Shown: positions 24,850-33,763 of the stretch, piece after piece
How positions within the stretch are numbered: position 1 is the stretch's first letter
Layout: the number at the start of each line of letters is the position of its first letter
Source: Polyangiaceae bacterium
Lineage (GTDB): Bacteria > Myxococcota_A > Polyangia > Polyangiales > Polyangiaceae
Reading direction: 5' to 3'
Length of the DNA: 35,416 nucleotides
Assembly: GCA_020848455.1 (NCBI GenBank)
Contig: JADLAB010000271.1
Location: 1 to 35,416 of the forward strand
Notes under the pieces: generated by a model
The model's database searches: none
What the model saw: the letters and a program-made list of their open reading frames with translations, nothing else
What the model was told of the DNA's origin: nothing
Position numbers and translations under genes: made by a program

Positions 24850-27078
24850 TCACGCGAGCCCCGCGCGGCGGCGCACGATCCAGTGCCCGCCGAGCAAGAG
24901 CGCGGCCACGAGCGCGGCGAGCCACGGCGGCACGAGCGCGCGCACGTGCCGCTCGCTCAGCACCTGCTCGGCCTCGGGCAGCGGCAGCTCGTCGATGCCG
25001 TCGAGACCGAGCGCCACGCCGCCCGTGGCCCGGGCGATCGCCGCGAGCCGGGCCGGATCCGGCCGCGGGTCTGCCCACTCGTCACCGCCGGCCTCGCAGG
25101 CGAAGTCGTAGCGGCTCGGCGCCGCGCGGCCGTCGGCGAGCTCCACCTTGACCGAGTAGCCACCCGCCTCGAGCTTGCCGAGCGAGAGCGGCGCCGCCTC
25201 GTCGCCGGTCGGCAGTGTCACGTCCACCCTGTGCACGAGCTCCCCCGAGCCCATGCGGGTGACCTCGACCTTGGCCTGCGCCCCGTCGCCGAAGGCGGAG
25301 CGGAGGCGCAGCCTCGCCTCCTCGCCGGCGAGGCACGGCGTGGCGAGATCCACGACGGCGGGCTCGAAGCGCGGATCGCGCATCAGCCACCCGAGCAGGG
25401 CGTCCCAGAAGGCCCCGTGCGCCCGCCCCGAGGTCTCGGCCGCGAAGGTGCTGAACAGGAGCCGGTGAGCGCCGTCGACCGTGAGCGCGATGCTGCGCCC
25501 GTTCTTGTACTCGCCGAGCGCCAGCACGGGCATGGCCTTGCCGCTCGACGTCTTGCGCGTCGGATGCTCGACGAGCGCGGTCGCCCCGGGGCGCAGGTCG
25601 CCCACCACGTTGGTGCCGGGCATGGGCGGCAGGCCCGGTCCGAGCAGCCCGCGGAGCGGCCCGAGCACAGGCGCGCGCCGGCCCGCGGCCGTCACGACGG
25701 GCTCGAAGGTCGCGAGGTCGACCGCGTCCTTCTGCGCGATGCCGTCGAGCGTGACGGGCAGCACCGAGGCGAGGGCCGTGCGCCCGTAGTGCCCCGAGAC
25801 GAAGGCGTTCGGGCCGCCCACCATGATGAGCCCACCGCCGTTCTTCACGTAGCTCGCGAGCGACGGGAGGTGGCGCGTGAGCCCGTAGGGCTCGGCGTCG
25901 AAGTCCTGCAGCACGACCGCGTCGAAGGAAGGCAGGTGGAGCGTGAAGAGATCGTCGACCGGGAACTTGATGAGCGCGAGCTCGTCACCGACCGCGTTCA
26001 CCTGGTCGGTCGGCGTGCGGAGGATGAAGAACGCGACGAGATCGACCGAGGCGTCGCTCTTGAGCCAGGTGCGCAAGGCGCGCGTGTCGTAGGTCGGGCG
26101 ACCCGCGACGTGGAGCAGGCGCACGCGGTCGCGTGTCACGTCGAGCGTGAGGTAGCGCCGGTCGTTGCCCGGGATCTGGTCGCCCGGCTGGGGGTCGATG
26201 CCGATTTCGAGGATGCGCTTGCCGGCCCGATCGAGCGTCAGCTCGAGATCCACGACCCCACGGCCGTCCTGCACGCGCGCCTTGCCCGAGGCGCGCAACA
26301 GGGCGGGACCGTCGTGGTGCAGCTCGCGCGCCGTGATGGGCAGCTCCCCGCAGACCATGCCGCCGGTACAGGCCACCTCCACGGCGAGCCGGAGCGGCTG
26401 GTGGGCGACCGCGGCGCCGGCCGCCCGCACCGTGCGCACGGCCGCGTCGACCGGCTCCCTGCGAGCCACCGCCACGGTATGAATCGGTACCTCGAGGGGC
26501 GCCGCGGCCGCTCGGGCCGCCGCGCCTGGCTGCTCTTCGCCCGGGCGGTCGAGGCGGCCGTCGCTGACGACGACGAGGGCGTTCGGTGGCTCGTCGGTCG
26601 AGGTGGCGACGGCACGGAGCGCTGCGCTGAGGTCGGAGGCGCGCTCCGGTGGCACGTCGAAGCGCGGCGCGCGCGGATCCTCGAGCACCTTCGGGGCGCC
26701 GTCGCCGAAGGTGAGCGCGCGCAGGCGCACGCCCGCGAGCCGCTCGCCGAGCGCCGCGAGAGCCTGGGCGGTGGCCGCGCGACGGCTGTTGCCGTCGTCG
26801 CCGGGCAGGTCCACGGACCGCGATGCGTCGACGAGCACCGCGACGGCCGGACCAGCGCTCGTGCCGCGGGTGTGGATGCGCACCGGGCGCAGCACCGCGA
26901 CGAGGAGCGCGGCGAGCGCGAGGACGCCGGTGGCGGCCACCAGCCCGGCCCGCGCGCCGGAGTCGCGCTTGCGCCACAGCTCGAGGAGCAGCAGCCCGAG
27001 GCCGAGGCCGGCGAGCACGCACGCGGCGACCACGTAGGGCAGCGCGAGGTCGGCCGAGAGCGCGAAGCTCGAGCTCAC
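24850..27078 (-). CDS. Membrane protein with VWA and GATase-like domains
   Basis: 742 residues from a GTG at 27078 that overlaps the DUF4159 stop as GTGA. There are two N-terminal membrane helices (about 13-34 and 44-64) and one near the C-terminus (LAALVAALLLGGHWIV). A von Willebrand A domain follows the N-terminal helices, with an intact metal-site motif DASRS (84-88) and a later VVVSDGRLDRPG. The central part carries a class I glutamine amidotransferase-like fold (VRLLHVAGRPTYDTRALR, FDAVVLQDFDAEPYG, YVKNGGGLIMVGGPNAF) without an obvious catalytic Cys at the expected turn. Proteins of this build sit with DUF4159 proteins, DUF58 proteins and MoxR ATPases in many bacteria; MoxR and DUF58 are absent here. 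The role is probably assembly or regulation of an envelope complex; the exact function is unknown. Confidence 0.85.
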   Translation of the reverse strand: MSSSFALSADLALPYVVAACVLAGLGLGLLLLELWRKRDSGARAGLVAATGVLALAALLVAVLRPVRIHTRGTSAGPAVAVLVDASRSVDLPGDDGNSRRAATAQALAALGERLAGVRLRALTFGDGAPKVLEDPRAPRFDVPPERASDLSAALRAVATSTDEPPNALVVVSDGRLDRPGEEQPGAAARAAAAPLEVPIHTVAVARREPVDAAVRTVRAAGAAVAHQPLRLAVEVACTGGMVCGELPITARELHHDGPALLRASGKARVQDGRGVVDLELTLDRAGKRILEIGIDPQPGDQIPGNDRRYLTLDVTRDRVRLLHVAGRPTYDTRALRTWLKSDASVDLVAFFILRTPTDQVNAVGDELALIKFPVDDLFTLHLPSFDAVVLQDFDAEPYGLTRHLPSLASYVKNGGGLIMVGGPNAFVSGHYGRTALASVLPVTLDGIAQKDAVDLATFEPVVTAAGRRAPVLGPLRGLLGPGLPPMPGTNVVGDLRPGATALVEHPTRKTSSGKAMPVLALGEYKNGRSIALTVDGAHRLLFSTFAAETSGRAHGAFWDALLGWLMRDPRFEPAVVDLATPCLAGEEARLRLRSAFGDGAQAKVEVTRMGSGELVHRVDVTLPTGDEAAPLSLGKLEAGGYSVKVELADGRAAPSRYDFACEAGGDEWADPRPDPARLAAIARATGGVALGLDGIDELPLPEAEQVLSERHVRALVPPWLAALVAALLLGGHWIVRRRAGLA

Positions 27079-27890
27079 GGCTGGCCCAGCGCGCGCCGCC
27101 GCATGAGGAACGGCGCGTGCACCTGGTCGTCCTTGTAGTTGGAGCAGAGCAGGTACATGGCGATGTTGACGGCGAGGCGGATCGCGAGCTCGCGCTGGCG
27201 CGCGCCGCCCGGCACGACGTCGATCGTCTCGACGCCGCCCGCGCCGCGGGCCAGCGCGCCGAGCAGGTCGTGCGCCGTGAGGATCACCTGCACGGCGCCG
27301 CCGCGCACGATGGCCTCGAGCTTGGGCGTTCCCTCGATGCGACCGATGGCGCGGCGCAAGAGGTAGAAGCTCCGGAAGATCACGTTCTCCGGGCCGATCT
27401 CGATGGGCGAGGCGTCCGGCAGCACGCGCGTGATCTCGCGCTTGGCGCCGCGCGCGAAAGCGCCGCGCTCGGGCTCGAAGTCGTCGCACAGGAGCAAGCC
27501 GCCGAGCGCGATGAACTGGCGCAGCCCGCGCACCTCGCGGCGGCTCAGGGGGTCGGGATCCTTGTGGCTGGCCCAGACCACGAAAGGCTCCGCGAGCAGT
27601 GCAGGGTCGTCGGCGCGCACGGTGGTGGGCGACAGGCGCGCGGGCGCGCTCGTGCGGCGCATGAGCTCCTCGCTCCAGCGCGCGGGGGCCGTCGTGCGCG
27701 CGCCGCGCCACTCGTCCGTTCCGGTGAGCAGGATGCGAGGGTTGAAGGCGCCCTCCTCACCGAACGCTCGGGCGACGCGCGGGCTCGCGCACAGGCTCGC
27801 GGCCGCGAGGAGCAGGTGGCGGCGCCCGAGGCGGGGCGCCGCGGCGTTCCCCGAGGTACGCGCCTGGGTGGCGGGTCGCGGGGCGCGCAT
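27075..27890 (-). CDS. DUF4159 domain protein, possibly Tat-exported
   Basis: 271 residues. The N-terminus has a twin-arginine-like signal: RLGRRHLLLAAASL with a following small-residue stretch and likely cleavage near ARA (about residue 42). The mature part has the DUF4159 pattern, including NPRILLTGTDEW, FVVWASHKDPDPLS, LRQFIALGGLLLCDDFEP and ELAIRLAVNIAMYLLCSNYKDDQVH. DUF4159 resembles a GATase-like fold and travels with VWA membrane proteins. The ATG at 27890 shares its A with the upstream stop (TGATG), and its own stop overlaps the next start, so three genes are translationally coupled. The periplasmic location follows from the signal; the biochemical role is unknown. Confidence 0.85.
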   Translation of the reverse strand: MRAPRPATQARTSGNAAAPRLGRRHLLLAAASLCASPRVARAFGEEGAFNPRILLTGTDEWRGARTTAPARWSEELMRRTSAPARLSPTTVRADDPALLAEPFVVWASHKDPDPLSRREVRGLRQFIALGGLLLCDDFEPERGAFARGAKREITRVLPDASPIEIGPENVIFRSFYLLRRAIGRIEGTPKLEAIVRGGAVQVILTAHDLLGALARGAGGVETIDVVPGGARQRELAIRLAVNIAMYLLCSNYKDDQVHAPFLMRRRALGQP

Positions 27891-28546
27891 CAGTCGAAGT
27901 CGTCCACGTACCACACGCCGTCCTCGCGCCGCAGCACGACGACGTGCCCCGGCAGGTGCACGGTCGCCTGATCGCCGGTGACCTCGACGCGCAAGGCGTC
28001 GGGCTCGGCGAGCCCGTCGACGAGCGAGCGCAGATCGCTCTCGATGGCGCTGCGCGTGCGGGGCGACAGCAGCCGCAACAAGGCCGGGTAGCTGCGGCGC
28101 GCGAGGCTCCGGCGCAGCTCGGCGAGCGCCTGCACCGGGGTGCGCGCGGCCGCCGGGAGGGCGTCGACCGCACCGACGCGGAAGCCGCCGCCCTCGAGCG
28201 CCAGGCTCACGATCTCGCCGTCGCCGTAGCGCACCTCCGCGTGGGCCTGCACCACGCGCTCGGGCGAGGCGATGCCCTTGACGTGGTCGGCGAGCTCCTC
28301 CTTCTGCTCGGTGAGCACGCGCAGGAGCTCCTCGCGCGACACGGCGCGCTTGCTCTCGGCGCTCATGAGCTCGTAGAGCGCGTCGGCGTCGCCGCGCCGC
28401 AGCGCGTCCTCGTAGGCGACGACGACCGGCTCGGCCGGCGGTACCGGTGCGACCCCGCCGCAGCCCGTGACCGCCGCGACCGCGGCAAGAGCGAGCGGCC
28501 AGGGCGCCGTGAGACGAAGCGGTCGCGCGAGGGACGAGGGGGACAT
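27890..28546 (-). CDS. Lipoprotein, first gene of the VWA/DUF4159 operon
   Basis: 218 residues. A hydrophobic signal (APWPLALAAVAAV) ends in the lipobox VTGC. The mature part starts PVPPAEPVVVAYEDALRRGD, a pattern common in NTF2/SnoaL-like folds, where a helix carries pairs of acidic residues after a linker. It ends HVVVLRREDGVWYVDDFD, again like the last strand of such folds (xGWRIDDF). Two similar halves may be present (YEDALRRGDADALYELMS and LRRSLARRSYPALLRLLSP), which suggests a duplicated module; this is inference from the spacing. There is only a weak ribosome binding site at 28546. It is divergent from the lipoprotein gene at 28720. Confidence 0.78.
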   Translation of the reverse strand: MSPSSLARPLRLTAPWPLALAAVAAVTGCGGVAPVPPAEPVVVAYEDALRRGDADALYELMSAESKRAVSREELLRVLTEQKEELADHVKGIASPERVVQAHAEVRYGDGEIVSLALEGGGFRVGAVDALPAAARTPVQALAELRRSLARRSYPALLRLLSPRTRSAIESDLRSLVDGLAEPDALRVEVTGDQATVHLPGHVVVLRREDGVWYVDDFD

Positions 28547-28719
28547 CGAGCGGCTCGGCTCTTGGTAGCGCGACGCCCGCCCCCTGGCTAGTACGGCCGG
28601 CCGGAAGCTCGCATGGCCCCCGCCGCGGCCGAGCAGCCGCGCGGACCATTCGCCAAAGCCCTCGGGTGAGGTAGGCTAGCCGCGACCCGGAGCACGGCCG
28701 ACCGCGCCGCCCCGGACCG

Positions 28720-29211
28720 ATGACCATGCCCCGCCACAACGAATTCCGAGCCATCCTCTTCTCCACGCTCTTGCCCCTCGCGCCCGCGCACCTGCTCGGC
28801 TGCGCGGGCTCGCAGGCCGGCCACGGCAGCGAGGACCTGCGCCCCGTGGACGAGGCGCGGGCGGTCGCGGTCATCGACGAGGCGCTCACCGCCCAGCACC
28901 TCACGGTGGCCCCGGGCGCCGACGTCGCCTCGCCGGACGGCGACGTGCACGTCGAGCTCTGGGTCGAGCAAGGGTACGGCATCGCCTACGTCACCGAGCT
29001 CGAGGACCAGAAGTCCGGGGGCAAGCTGCCGAAGGCCAAGGGGCGCGTGCTGCCGCTCTTGCGGGTCGAGGGCGACCGTACCGTGCTCGTGCTCTACGAT
29101 CGCGACTACCAGTACGACGCGGGCAAGACCCACAGCTCGACCGCGCTCACCGCGGAGCTGAAGCTCAAGCGCGACGTCACGGACTTCGCGCTCCAGGTCG
29201 TCAAGAAGTGA
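28720..29211 (+). CDS. Lipoprotein, unknown function (163 residues)
   Basis: A signal segment (FRAILFSTLLPLAPAH) ends in the lipobox LLGC with Cys28 lipidated. The mature domain has alternating strands rich in charged residues (DGDVHVELWVEQGYGIAYVT, VLPLLRVEGDRTVLVLYDRD) and ends in a helix-like ALQVVKK. ATGs at 28720 and 28726 are both possible; neither has a strong ribosome binding site. The next gene starts within its stop (GTGA), so the two are translationally coupled. The family is not recognised; the beta-rich domain and location suggest an outer-membrane or periplasmic accessory protein. Confidence 0.75.
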   Translation: MTMPRHNEFRAILFSTLLPLAPAHLLGCAGSQAGHGSEDLRPVDEARAVAVIDEALTAQHLTVAPGADVASPDGDVHVELWVEQGYGIAYVTELEDQKSGGKLPKAKGRVLPLLRVEGDRTVLVLYDRDYQYDAGKTHSSTALTAELKLKRDVTDFALQVVKK

Positions 29212-29504
29212 GCACGCCGGCGCAGCGGCCGCCCCGCACGCGCGAGCGCGGGCCCGCAGGGGCCGGCGCACCGGGCGGCAGCACGCCGACCGCGACATCG
29301 GCGTCAGGGTCGACCGGCTCCGAGCGCGAGCGGCGGCTGCGCATCGCCATCGCGGCGGCGGCCCTCGTGGCCACGGCGGGGCTCGGCATCGTGGGCACGA
29401 CGGCCTCGACGCTCGGCTCGGCGCTCGTGCTCCTCGGCACGATCGCGCTCATGTACGCCATCCATCGTTTCGGAAGGCTTGGCCCCGACGCGGACCCGCT
29501 CTAG
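29208..29504 (+). CDS. Small membrane protein, 98 residues
   Basis: The GTG at 29208 overlaps the stop of the lipoprotein gene by four bases. The first 40 residues are Pro/Gly/Ser/Thr-rich and disordered. Two membrane helices follow, roughly IAIAAAALVATAGLGIVG and LGSALVLLGTIALMYAIH, separated by only a few residues, so the helices form a hairpin with both ends on the same side. The tail is GRLGPDADPL. No enzymatic motif is present. Coupled translation suggests it works with the lipoprotein before it. The family is unknown. Confidence 0.65.
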   Translation: MSTPAQRPPRTRERGPAGAGAPGGSTPTATSASGSTGSERERRLRIAIAAAALVATAGLGIVGTTASTLGSALVLLGTIALMYAIHRFGRLGPDADPL

Positions 29505-29645
29505 AGATGAGCGGCACCGTCGCCCGGCATGTCCGCTCTCGCGGGCACGATTCTGGCTAGGCCGGCGGCGGGCGCCGCACTTCACAGGGGCCGGGACCAG
29601 TCGCCTCCGCCCCGCCGCGCCGCAAACCAGCAACACGAGGTCGAG

Positions 29646-30536
29646 ATGCGCACCAGTGGCTCGCTTCCGGTCAGGTCCGACGCGCCCATGGCGTCCGCGA
29701 GAGCTTCCGCTTCGAACGGCGCGCGGCGGGTGCGCTTGCGCGCGCGCCCCGCCTGCATGCTCGGCGCTGCCGCCACGGTCCTGCTGCTCGCCGCCGGCGC
29801 GGCGCAAGCCCAGCCCGCACCGACGGCCACGCAGCCACCCCCGCCGCCGCCGACGGCCGTGCCGGCGCCGCCCCTGCCCACCCAGCCGCCACCGGGCCAG
29901 CCGCCGCCCGGCGCACCTCCGACGGCACAGCCGCAACCCCCGGGCGCGCCTCCGCCCGCCGGGCCGCCGGGACCGCCCGGCGCCTACCCGCCGCCGAGCG
30001 GCTACCCCCCGGCGCCACCCTACGGCCCCCCGGGCTCCTACCCGCCGTACGGACCGCCCCCCTCGGCGCCTCCGACGGCGCGACCCGCCACGCCGGCCAT
30101 GCCGGCGCTCCCACCGCCGAACGAGCTGCCGTACGACGAGTCCCAGCCCATCCCGCCGGGCTATCGGCTCGACTCGCACCCCCGCGTCGGGCTGATCATC
30201 GCCGGCTCGGTCACGTTCGGGGTGCTCTACCTGTCGTCGGCCCTCGCGGCCTCGCTCATCCTCGACACGAGCTCGGGCGATGGCGAGCGGGGCGCGCCCC
30301 TCTACGCGCCCGCCATCGGGCCGTTCATCGCGATGGGCACGCTGAAGACGAGCGCCACCGGCAAGTTCGGCCTCGTCATCGACGGGCTCGGACAGGTCGC
30401 GGGCGTCGCGATGTTCGTCGCGGGCTTCGCCGCCCCGTCGCAGAAGCTCGTGCGCAACGAATACTTCACGGCCGACATCCTGCCCACCTCGCTCGGCGAG
30501 GGCGCGCCGGGCCTCGGCATGGTCGGGGAGTTCTGA
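29646..30536 (+). CDS. Proline-rich exported protein with C-terminal membrane helices
   Basis: 296 residues. The start at 29646 has GAGG nine bases upstream. The signal peptide has a long basic n-region and probably ends AGAAQA near residue 55; a shorter form could begin at Met38. Residues about 57-155 are Pro/Gly/Tyr/Ala-rich with PPPG, YPP and YGPP units, an extended linker. After PYDESQPIPPGYRLDSHPRV come hydrophobic stretches (VGLIIAGSVTFGVLYLSSAL, then APAIGPFIAMGTL, then DGLGQVAGVAMFVAGFAAP) that form two or three membrane helices. This layout is frequent in Myxococcota as paralogous proteins of unknown role. apt follows two bases after its stop, so they form one transcription unit. Confidence 0.78.
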   Translation: MRTSGSLPVRSDAPMASARASASNGARRVRLRARPACMLGAAATVLLLAAGAAQAQPAPTATQPPPPPPTAVPAPPLPTQPPPGQPPPGAPPTAQPQPPGAPPPAGPPGPPGAYPPPSGYPPAPPYGPPGSYPPYGPPPSAPPTARPATPAMPALPPPNELPYDESQPIPPGYRLDSHPRVGLIIAGSVTFGVLYLSSALAASLILDTSSGDGERGAPLYAPAIGPFIAMGTLKTSATGKFGLVIDGLGQVAGVAMFVAGFAAPSQKLVRNEYFTADILPTSLGEGAPGLGMVGEF

Positions 30537-30538
30537 GC

Positions 30539-31120
30539 GTGCGCATCGATCCGAGCTCCCTCGCCTCGGCGCATGCCCGCGCGTATCTCGAGTCGCGGCT
30601 GCGCACGGTGCCGGACTTCCCCAAGCCCGGCGTGATGTTCAAGGACATCACGCCGCTGCTCGCCGACACGCGCGCGCTGCACATCGCCCTCGACTTGCTC
30701 GCCGAGCCGTTCATCGGCGAGGGCCTCTCGTACATCGTCGCGATGGAGGCGCGCGGCTTCATCTTCGGCGGCGCGCTCGCGGCGCGCCTCAACGTGGGCT
30801 TCGTGCCCGTGCGCAAGCCCGGCAAGCTGCCCGCCGACAGCGACGCCGTGTACTACGCGCTCGAGTACGGCGAGGGCGTCCTGCACATGCACAAGGGCTC
30901 CGTCTCGCCGGGCAGCCGTGTCCTCATCGTCGACGATCTGCTCGCGACGGGGGGCACGGCCGCAGCCGCCGCGGAGCTCGTGCACAAGCAGCGCGGCATC
31001 GTGGCCGGCTTCGCCTTCGTGGTGGAGCTCGACTTCCTCGCGGGCCGCAAGCGCCTCGCGACCGCGACGAGCCAGGGCACGCTCGTGCACTCGCTCATCC
31101 GCTTCCCGGCCGAGGGCTGA
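30539..31120 (+). CDS. apt: Adenine phosphoribosyltransferase
   Basis: 193 residues. Apt salvages adenine with PRPP to give AMP and pyrophosphate. Family motifs are clear: LRTVPDFPKPGVMFKDITPLL at the N-terminus, EARGFIFGGALA (70-81), PVRKPGKLP (90-98), the flexible loop region YYALEYGEG and the PRPP loop VLIVDDLLATGGTA (128-141). The length is slightly above the usual 170-180. It starts with GTG three bases after the previous stop, without a separate ribosome binding site, so translation is probably coupled to the proline-rich membrane gene. It is convergent with the gene ending at 31130. Confidence 0.96.
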   Translation: MRIDPSSLASAHARAYLESRLRTVPDFPKPGVMFKDITPLLADTRALHIALDLLAEPFIGEGLSYIVAMEARGFIFGGALAARLNVGFVPVRKPGKLPADSDAVYYALEYGEGVLHMHKGSVSPGSRVLIVDDLLATGGTAAAAAELVHKQRGIVAGFAFVVELDFLAGRKRLATATSQGTLVHSLIRFPAEG

Positions 31121-31129
31121 AGGCGCCCG

Positions 31130-32287
31130 TCACGGCACGCCCCGGCGCCCGAGCGCGTCGGCGAGCGCGCTCGCCGCGCTCGTGGCGCGCCGCGGACCGC
31201 CCGCGGGAAAGGCGAGCACGACGGGGCCGGCAGGGTCACCCGCGTCCGCGGGCGGCGTCGACGGCGTGCCGAGACTGGCGCCGAACGGCGCGGCCACGCG
31301 CTCGAGCGTCGACCGGTCGAGCTCCGCCGCGCGCCCGAGGAGCGCCTCGAAGGTGAAGGCGCGCGTCGGGGGCTCGCGCAGGGCGCCCCCGAGGTGCCCG
31401 GCCGCGTAGAGCAGCGCAGCGCCCGCGCGCGCCGCGTCCGCGCCGAAGTACCAGGCGCCGATCTCGTGGCCCCCCGCGTGCGCACAGGTCGCGTAGAGCG
31501 CGGCCGCGTCCGCGGCGAGCTCGCGCACCGTCTGCTCGGCCCACGCGACCATCGTGGGCCGACCGCGCGGCTCGAGGAACACGTCGACGTAGCCGCCGCG
31601 CAGCTCGAGCCGCGCGTACTCGGTGGCGGCCTCCGGCGCCTCGGCCGGCACCGGCGCGGCGGACGCGGAATCGACGGCCGCGAGCACCGCACCGGCATCG
31701 CGCAGCTGCCCCGCGGGCGTCACCCGCGCGCCGAGCGCCGCGGCGAGCGAGCTCGGCTGCTTCGCCCGCGCGAGCCACAGCTCGACGACCCATCCTTCCG
31801 TATCGAGCGGTCCGAGTGAAGCACCCGCGCGCAGGCGCGCCGTCGCTGCCTCGCAGACGCGCGCGGTGCGAGCCTGGGCCTGCTCTGGAGTCTCGGGCGT
31901 GCTGGCCGCCACCGACGCGCTCGCTGCCGCGCCGGAGCCGAAGAAGCTCGAGCTCCGCAGGCCGAGGTAGGCGGCCACGCCGAACGCCGCCAGCGCCGCG
32001 AGCTGCAGCAGCGTACGCCACGGCACCGGTCCTGCCGCCCCGCGCGCCGGATCTTCGGCCGCGCGGCGGGCGCTCAGCAGGCGCGTCGCGATCATCTCCG
32101 CGCGCTTGCGCCGCGCGGTCGGCGGCAGCAGGGCCCACTGCTCGACCCAGTCGTCGAGATCGACGGCGACGATGGTTCCGAGGCCGTGCAGCTCGGCGGC
32201 GCTGCCGCGCACGGCCACCGAGGCGGCGACCCCGCGACGACCGAGCGCCTCGGTCACGGCCTGCTCGATCTCGGTCGCTGCGCCCAT
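31130..32287 (-). CDS. Hypothetical single-pass membrane protein
   Basis: 385 residues from the ATG at 32287 (GGTGGTGG just upstream); the frame stays open for another 33 codons, but that part overlaps the divergent gene and has a poor start. The N-terminal 90 residues are cytoplasmic with a DLDDWVEQWALLPP segment and a basic patch (ARRKRAEM), followed by a membrane helix at about 91-110 (RTLLQLAALAAFGVAAYLGL). The outer part, about 275 residues, is Ala-rich and helical with scattered cysteines and HAGGHEIGAWYFGADAARA. No catalytic motif is recognised. Its start is 97 bases from the start of the divergent lipase-like gene. Confidence 0.72.
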   Translation of the reverse strand: MGAATEIEQAVTEALGRRGVAASVAVRGSAAELHGLGTIVAVDLDDWVEQWALLPPTARRKRAEMIATRLLSARRAAEDPARGAAGPVPWRTLLQLAALAAFGVAAYLGLRSSSFFGSGAAASASVAASTPETPEQAQARTARVCEAATARLRAGASLGPLDTEGWVVELWLARAKQPSSLAAALGARVTPAGQLRDAGAVLAAVDSASAAPVPAEAPEAATEYARLELRGGYVDVFLEPRGRPTMVAWAEQTVRELAADAAALYATCAHAGGHEIGAWYFGADAARAGAALLYAAGHLGGALREPPTRAFTFEALLGRAAELDRSTLERVAAPFGASLGTPSTPPADAGDPAGPVVLAFPAGGPRRATSAASALADALGRRGVP

Positions 32288-32384
32288 CCACCACCGCCGT
32301 GCCCACCACCCGGCCAGGGCCTCGGGGTGAGCCGACCGCAGAGTATCACCCCCGCGGTCCCGCCTGTGCCATCCTCGTGCGCCC

Positions 32385-33512
32385 ATGTCGACGAGCCGCG
32401 CGTATCTCTCGCCCGGGATGTTCGGATTCGCGGAGCTCGCCGCGTACGCCTACTTCGAGCACCTCGCGACCGCTCTGCGCCGACGCTACGCCAGGCGTGG
32501 TCGCACGCTCGAGGTGCGCGTCTGCGAGGTTCACCCGACGTCGTCCGTCCGACGGCGCGCGGCCACGCTCGCCGAGATGATCGCGCACACGAGCGGCTCG
32601 AGCACCGATCCCATCCACATCCTCGGCCACTCGACGGGCGGGCTCGACGGCCGCCTCGTGGCGTCGCCGAGCGTGCACCTCGACCAGCGCAGCAACCGGC
32701 AGCTGGGCTGGCGCGCGCGCTTGCGGTCGGTGACCACCCTGTCGACGCCGCACTACGGCACGCCGCTCGCCACCTTCTTCGCGACCGCGAAGGGGCAACG
32801 ACTGCTCTACGCCATCTCGGCGCTCACCGTCGCCGGCCTGAAGCTCGGCTCGCCGCCGCTCGCCGCGGCGAGCGCGCTCGTCGCGGCGCTCGGCCGCACG
32901 AGCGAGAGCATCGGGGTCGAGTTGGCGCTCGTCGACCGCATGACCGAGGGCGTGGTCCGGCTGCTCGACGAGGCCTCGGGCCGAACGCTGCGCAGCTGGC
33001 TCCGGCAGGTGCGCGACGACCAGGGGGGCATCGTGCAGCTGATGCCCGAGGCGATGGATCTCTTCGAGGCCGGAGTCGAGGACCGGCCCGGTGTGCGCTA
33101 CCAGTGCGTCGCCGCCTACGCTCCCATCCAGGGTCCGATCGACTGGATGAGGGCGGCCCGGTCGCCGTGGCGCGCGCTCTCCGGCGTCATCTTCAACGCC
33201 CTCGCCCGGATCACGGGGCGCCTGGATGCTCGCTACCCGTGCGCCCCCCAGGACGGCCGGGCCGACGGCATTCTGGCGCGCGCCCTCGGCGCCGTGCCCC
33301 CGGCGGATGCGAGCGACGGAGTCGTGCCGCTGCGCTCCCAGCTCTGGGGCGAGCTCGTCTGGGTCGGCCTCGGCGACCACCTCGACGTCGTCGGACACTT
33401 CCCGGGCCCGGACGGCCACACCGACTGGCTCGCGAGCGGCGCGGGCTTCGACGGTGCCCGCTTCGACGCGCTCATGGACCGGGTCGCCGAGGGCATGTGG
33501 CTGAGCGAGTGA
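32385..33512 (+). CDS. Alpha/beta hydrolase, lipase-like
   Basis: 375 residues. The nucleophile elbow is GHSTGG with Ser83 at its centre, preceded by DPIHIL as the strand. Asp311 (ASDGVVPLRSQL) and His332 (GLGDHLDVVGHF) are good candidates for the acid and base; His338 is the alternative. STPHYGTPLATFFA after the elbow resembles the STPHxGS region of bacterial triacylglycerol lipases, which act on long-chain esters. There is no obvious signal peptide, so it may work inside the cell or be exported by another route. The start at 32385 has a weak ribosome binding site. Substrate preference cannot be read from the sequence. Confidence 0.85.
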   Translation: MSTSRAYLSPGMFGFAELAAYAYFEHLATALRRRYARRGRTLEVRVCEVHPTSSVRRRAATLAEMIAHTSGSSTDPIHILGHSTGGLDGRLVASPSVHLDQRSNRQLGWRARLRSVTTLSTPHYGTPLATFFATAKGQRLLYAISALTVAGLKLGSPPLAAASALVAALGRTSESIGVELALVDRMTEGVVRLLDEASGRTLRSWLRQVRDDQGGIVQLMPEAMDLFEAGVEDRPGVRYQCVAAYAPIQGPIDWMRAARSPWRALSGVIFNALARITGRLDARYPCAPQDGRADGILARALGAVPPADASDGVVPLRSQLWGELVWVGLGDHLDVVGHFPGPDGHTDWLASGAGFDGARFDALMDRVAEGMWLSE

Positions 33513-33763
33513 CGCGGCGGTCGGGATACGCGGCGCGTCACGTCGCCGACGTGCTCCGGTGAGCCTCGCGACGACGCTCGTGCGTCCGCTCCAGTGCCGC
33601 GGAGCACCCTTGCCTCGCGGTCGCGGCGACGCAGCTCGCATCGTCGCCCCGCATCGTGTAAAACCGCCCGTCGCGCCCCCCGGTTCCGGCCCGGGGCGCG
33701 ACGCGCTCGCCGCCTCCCACGGGCGGTCGCGGAGCGCAGCCCCCGCCGGGAGGAGTTCACCCC

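Noticed and set aside
24850-27711. Longer VWA protein reading frame up to 27711
   Set aside because: The extension overlaps the DUF4159 gene, which has its own signal peptide and domain. The GTG at 27078 with a GTGA overlap is the natural start.
33601-33613. Sigma54-like GG...GC spacing before the tandem lipoproteins
   Set aside because: The GG to GC distance is one base short and the flanking consensus is missing.
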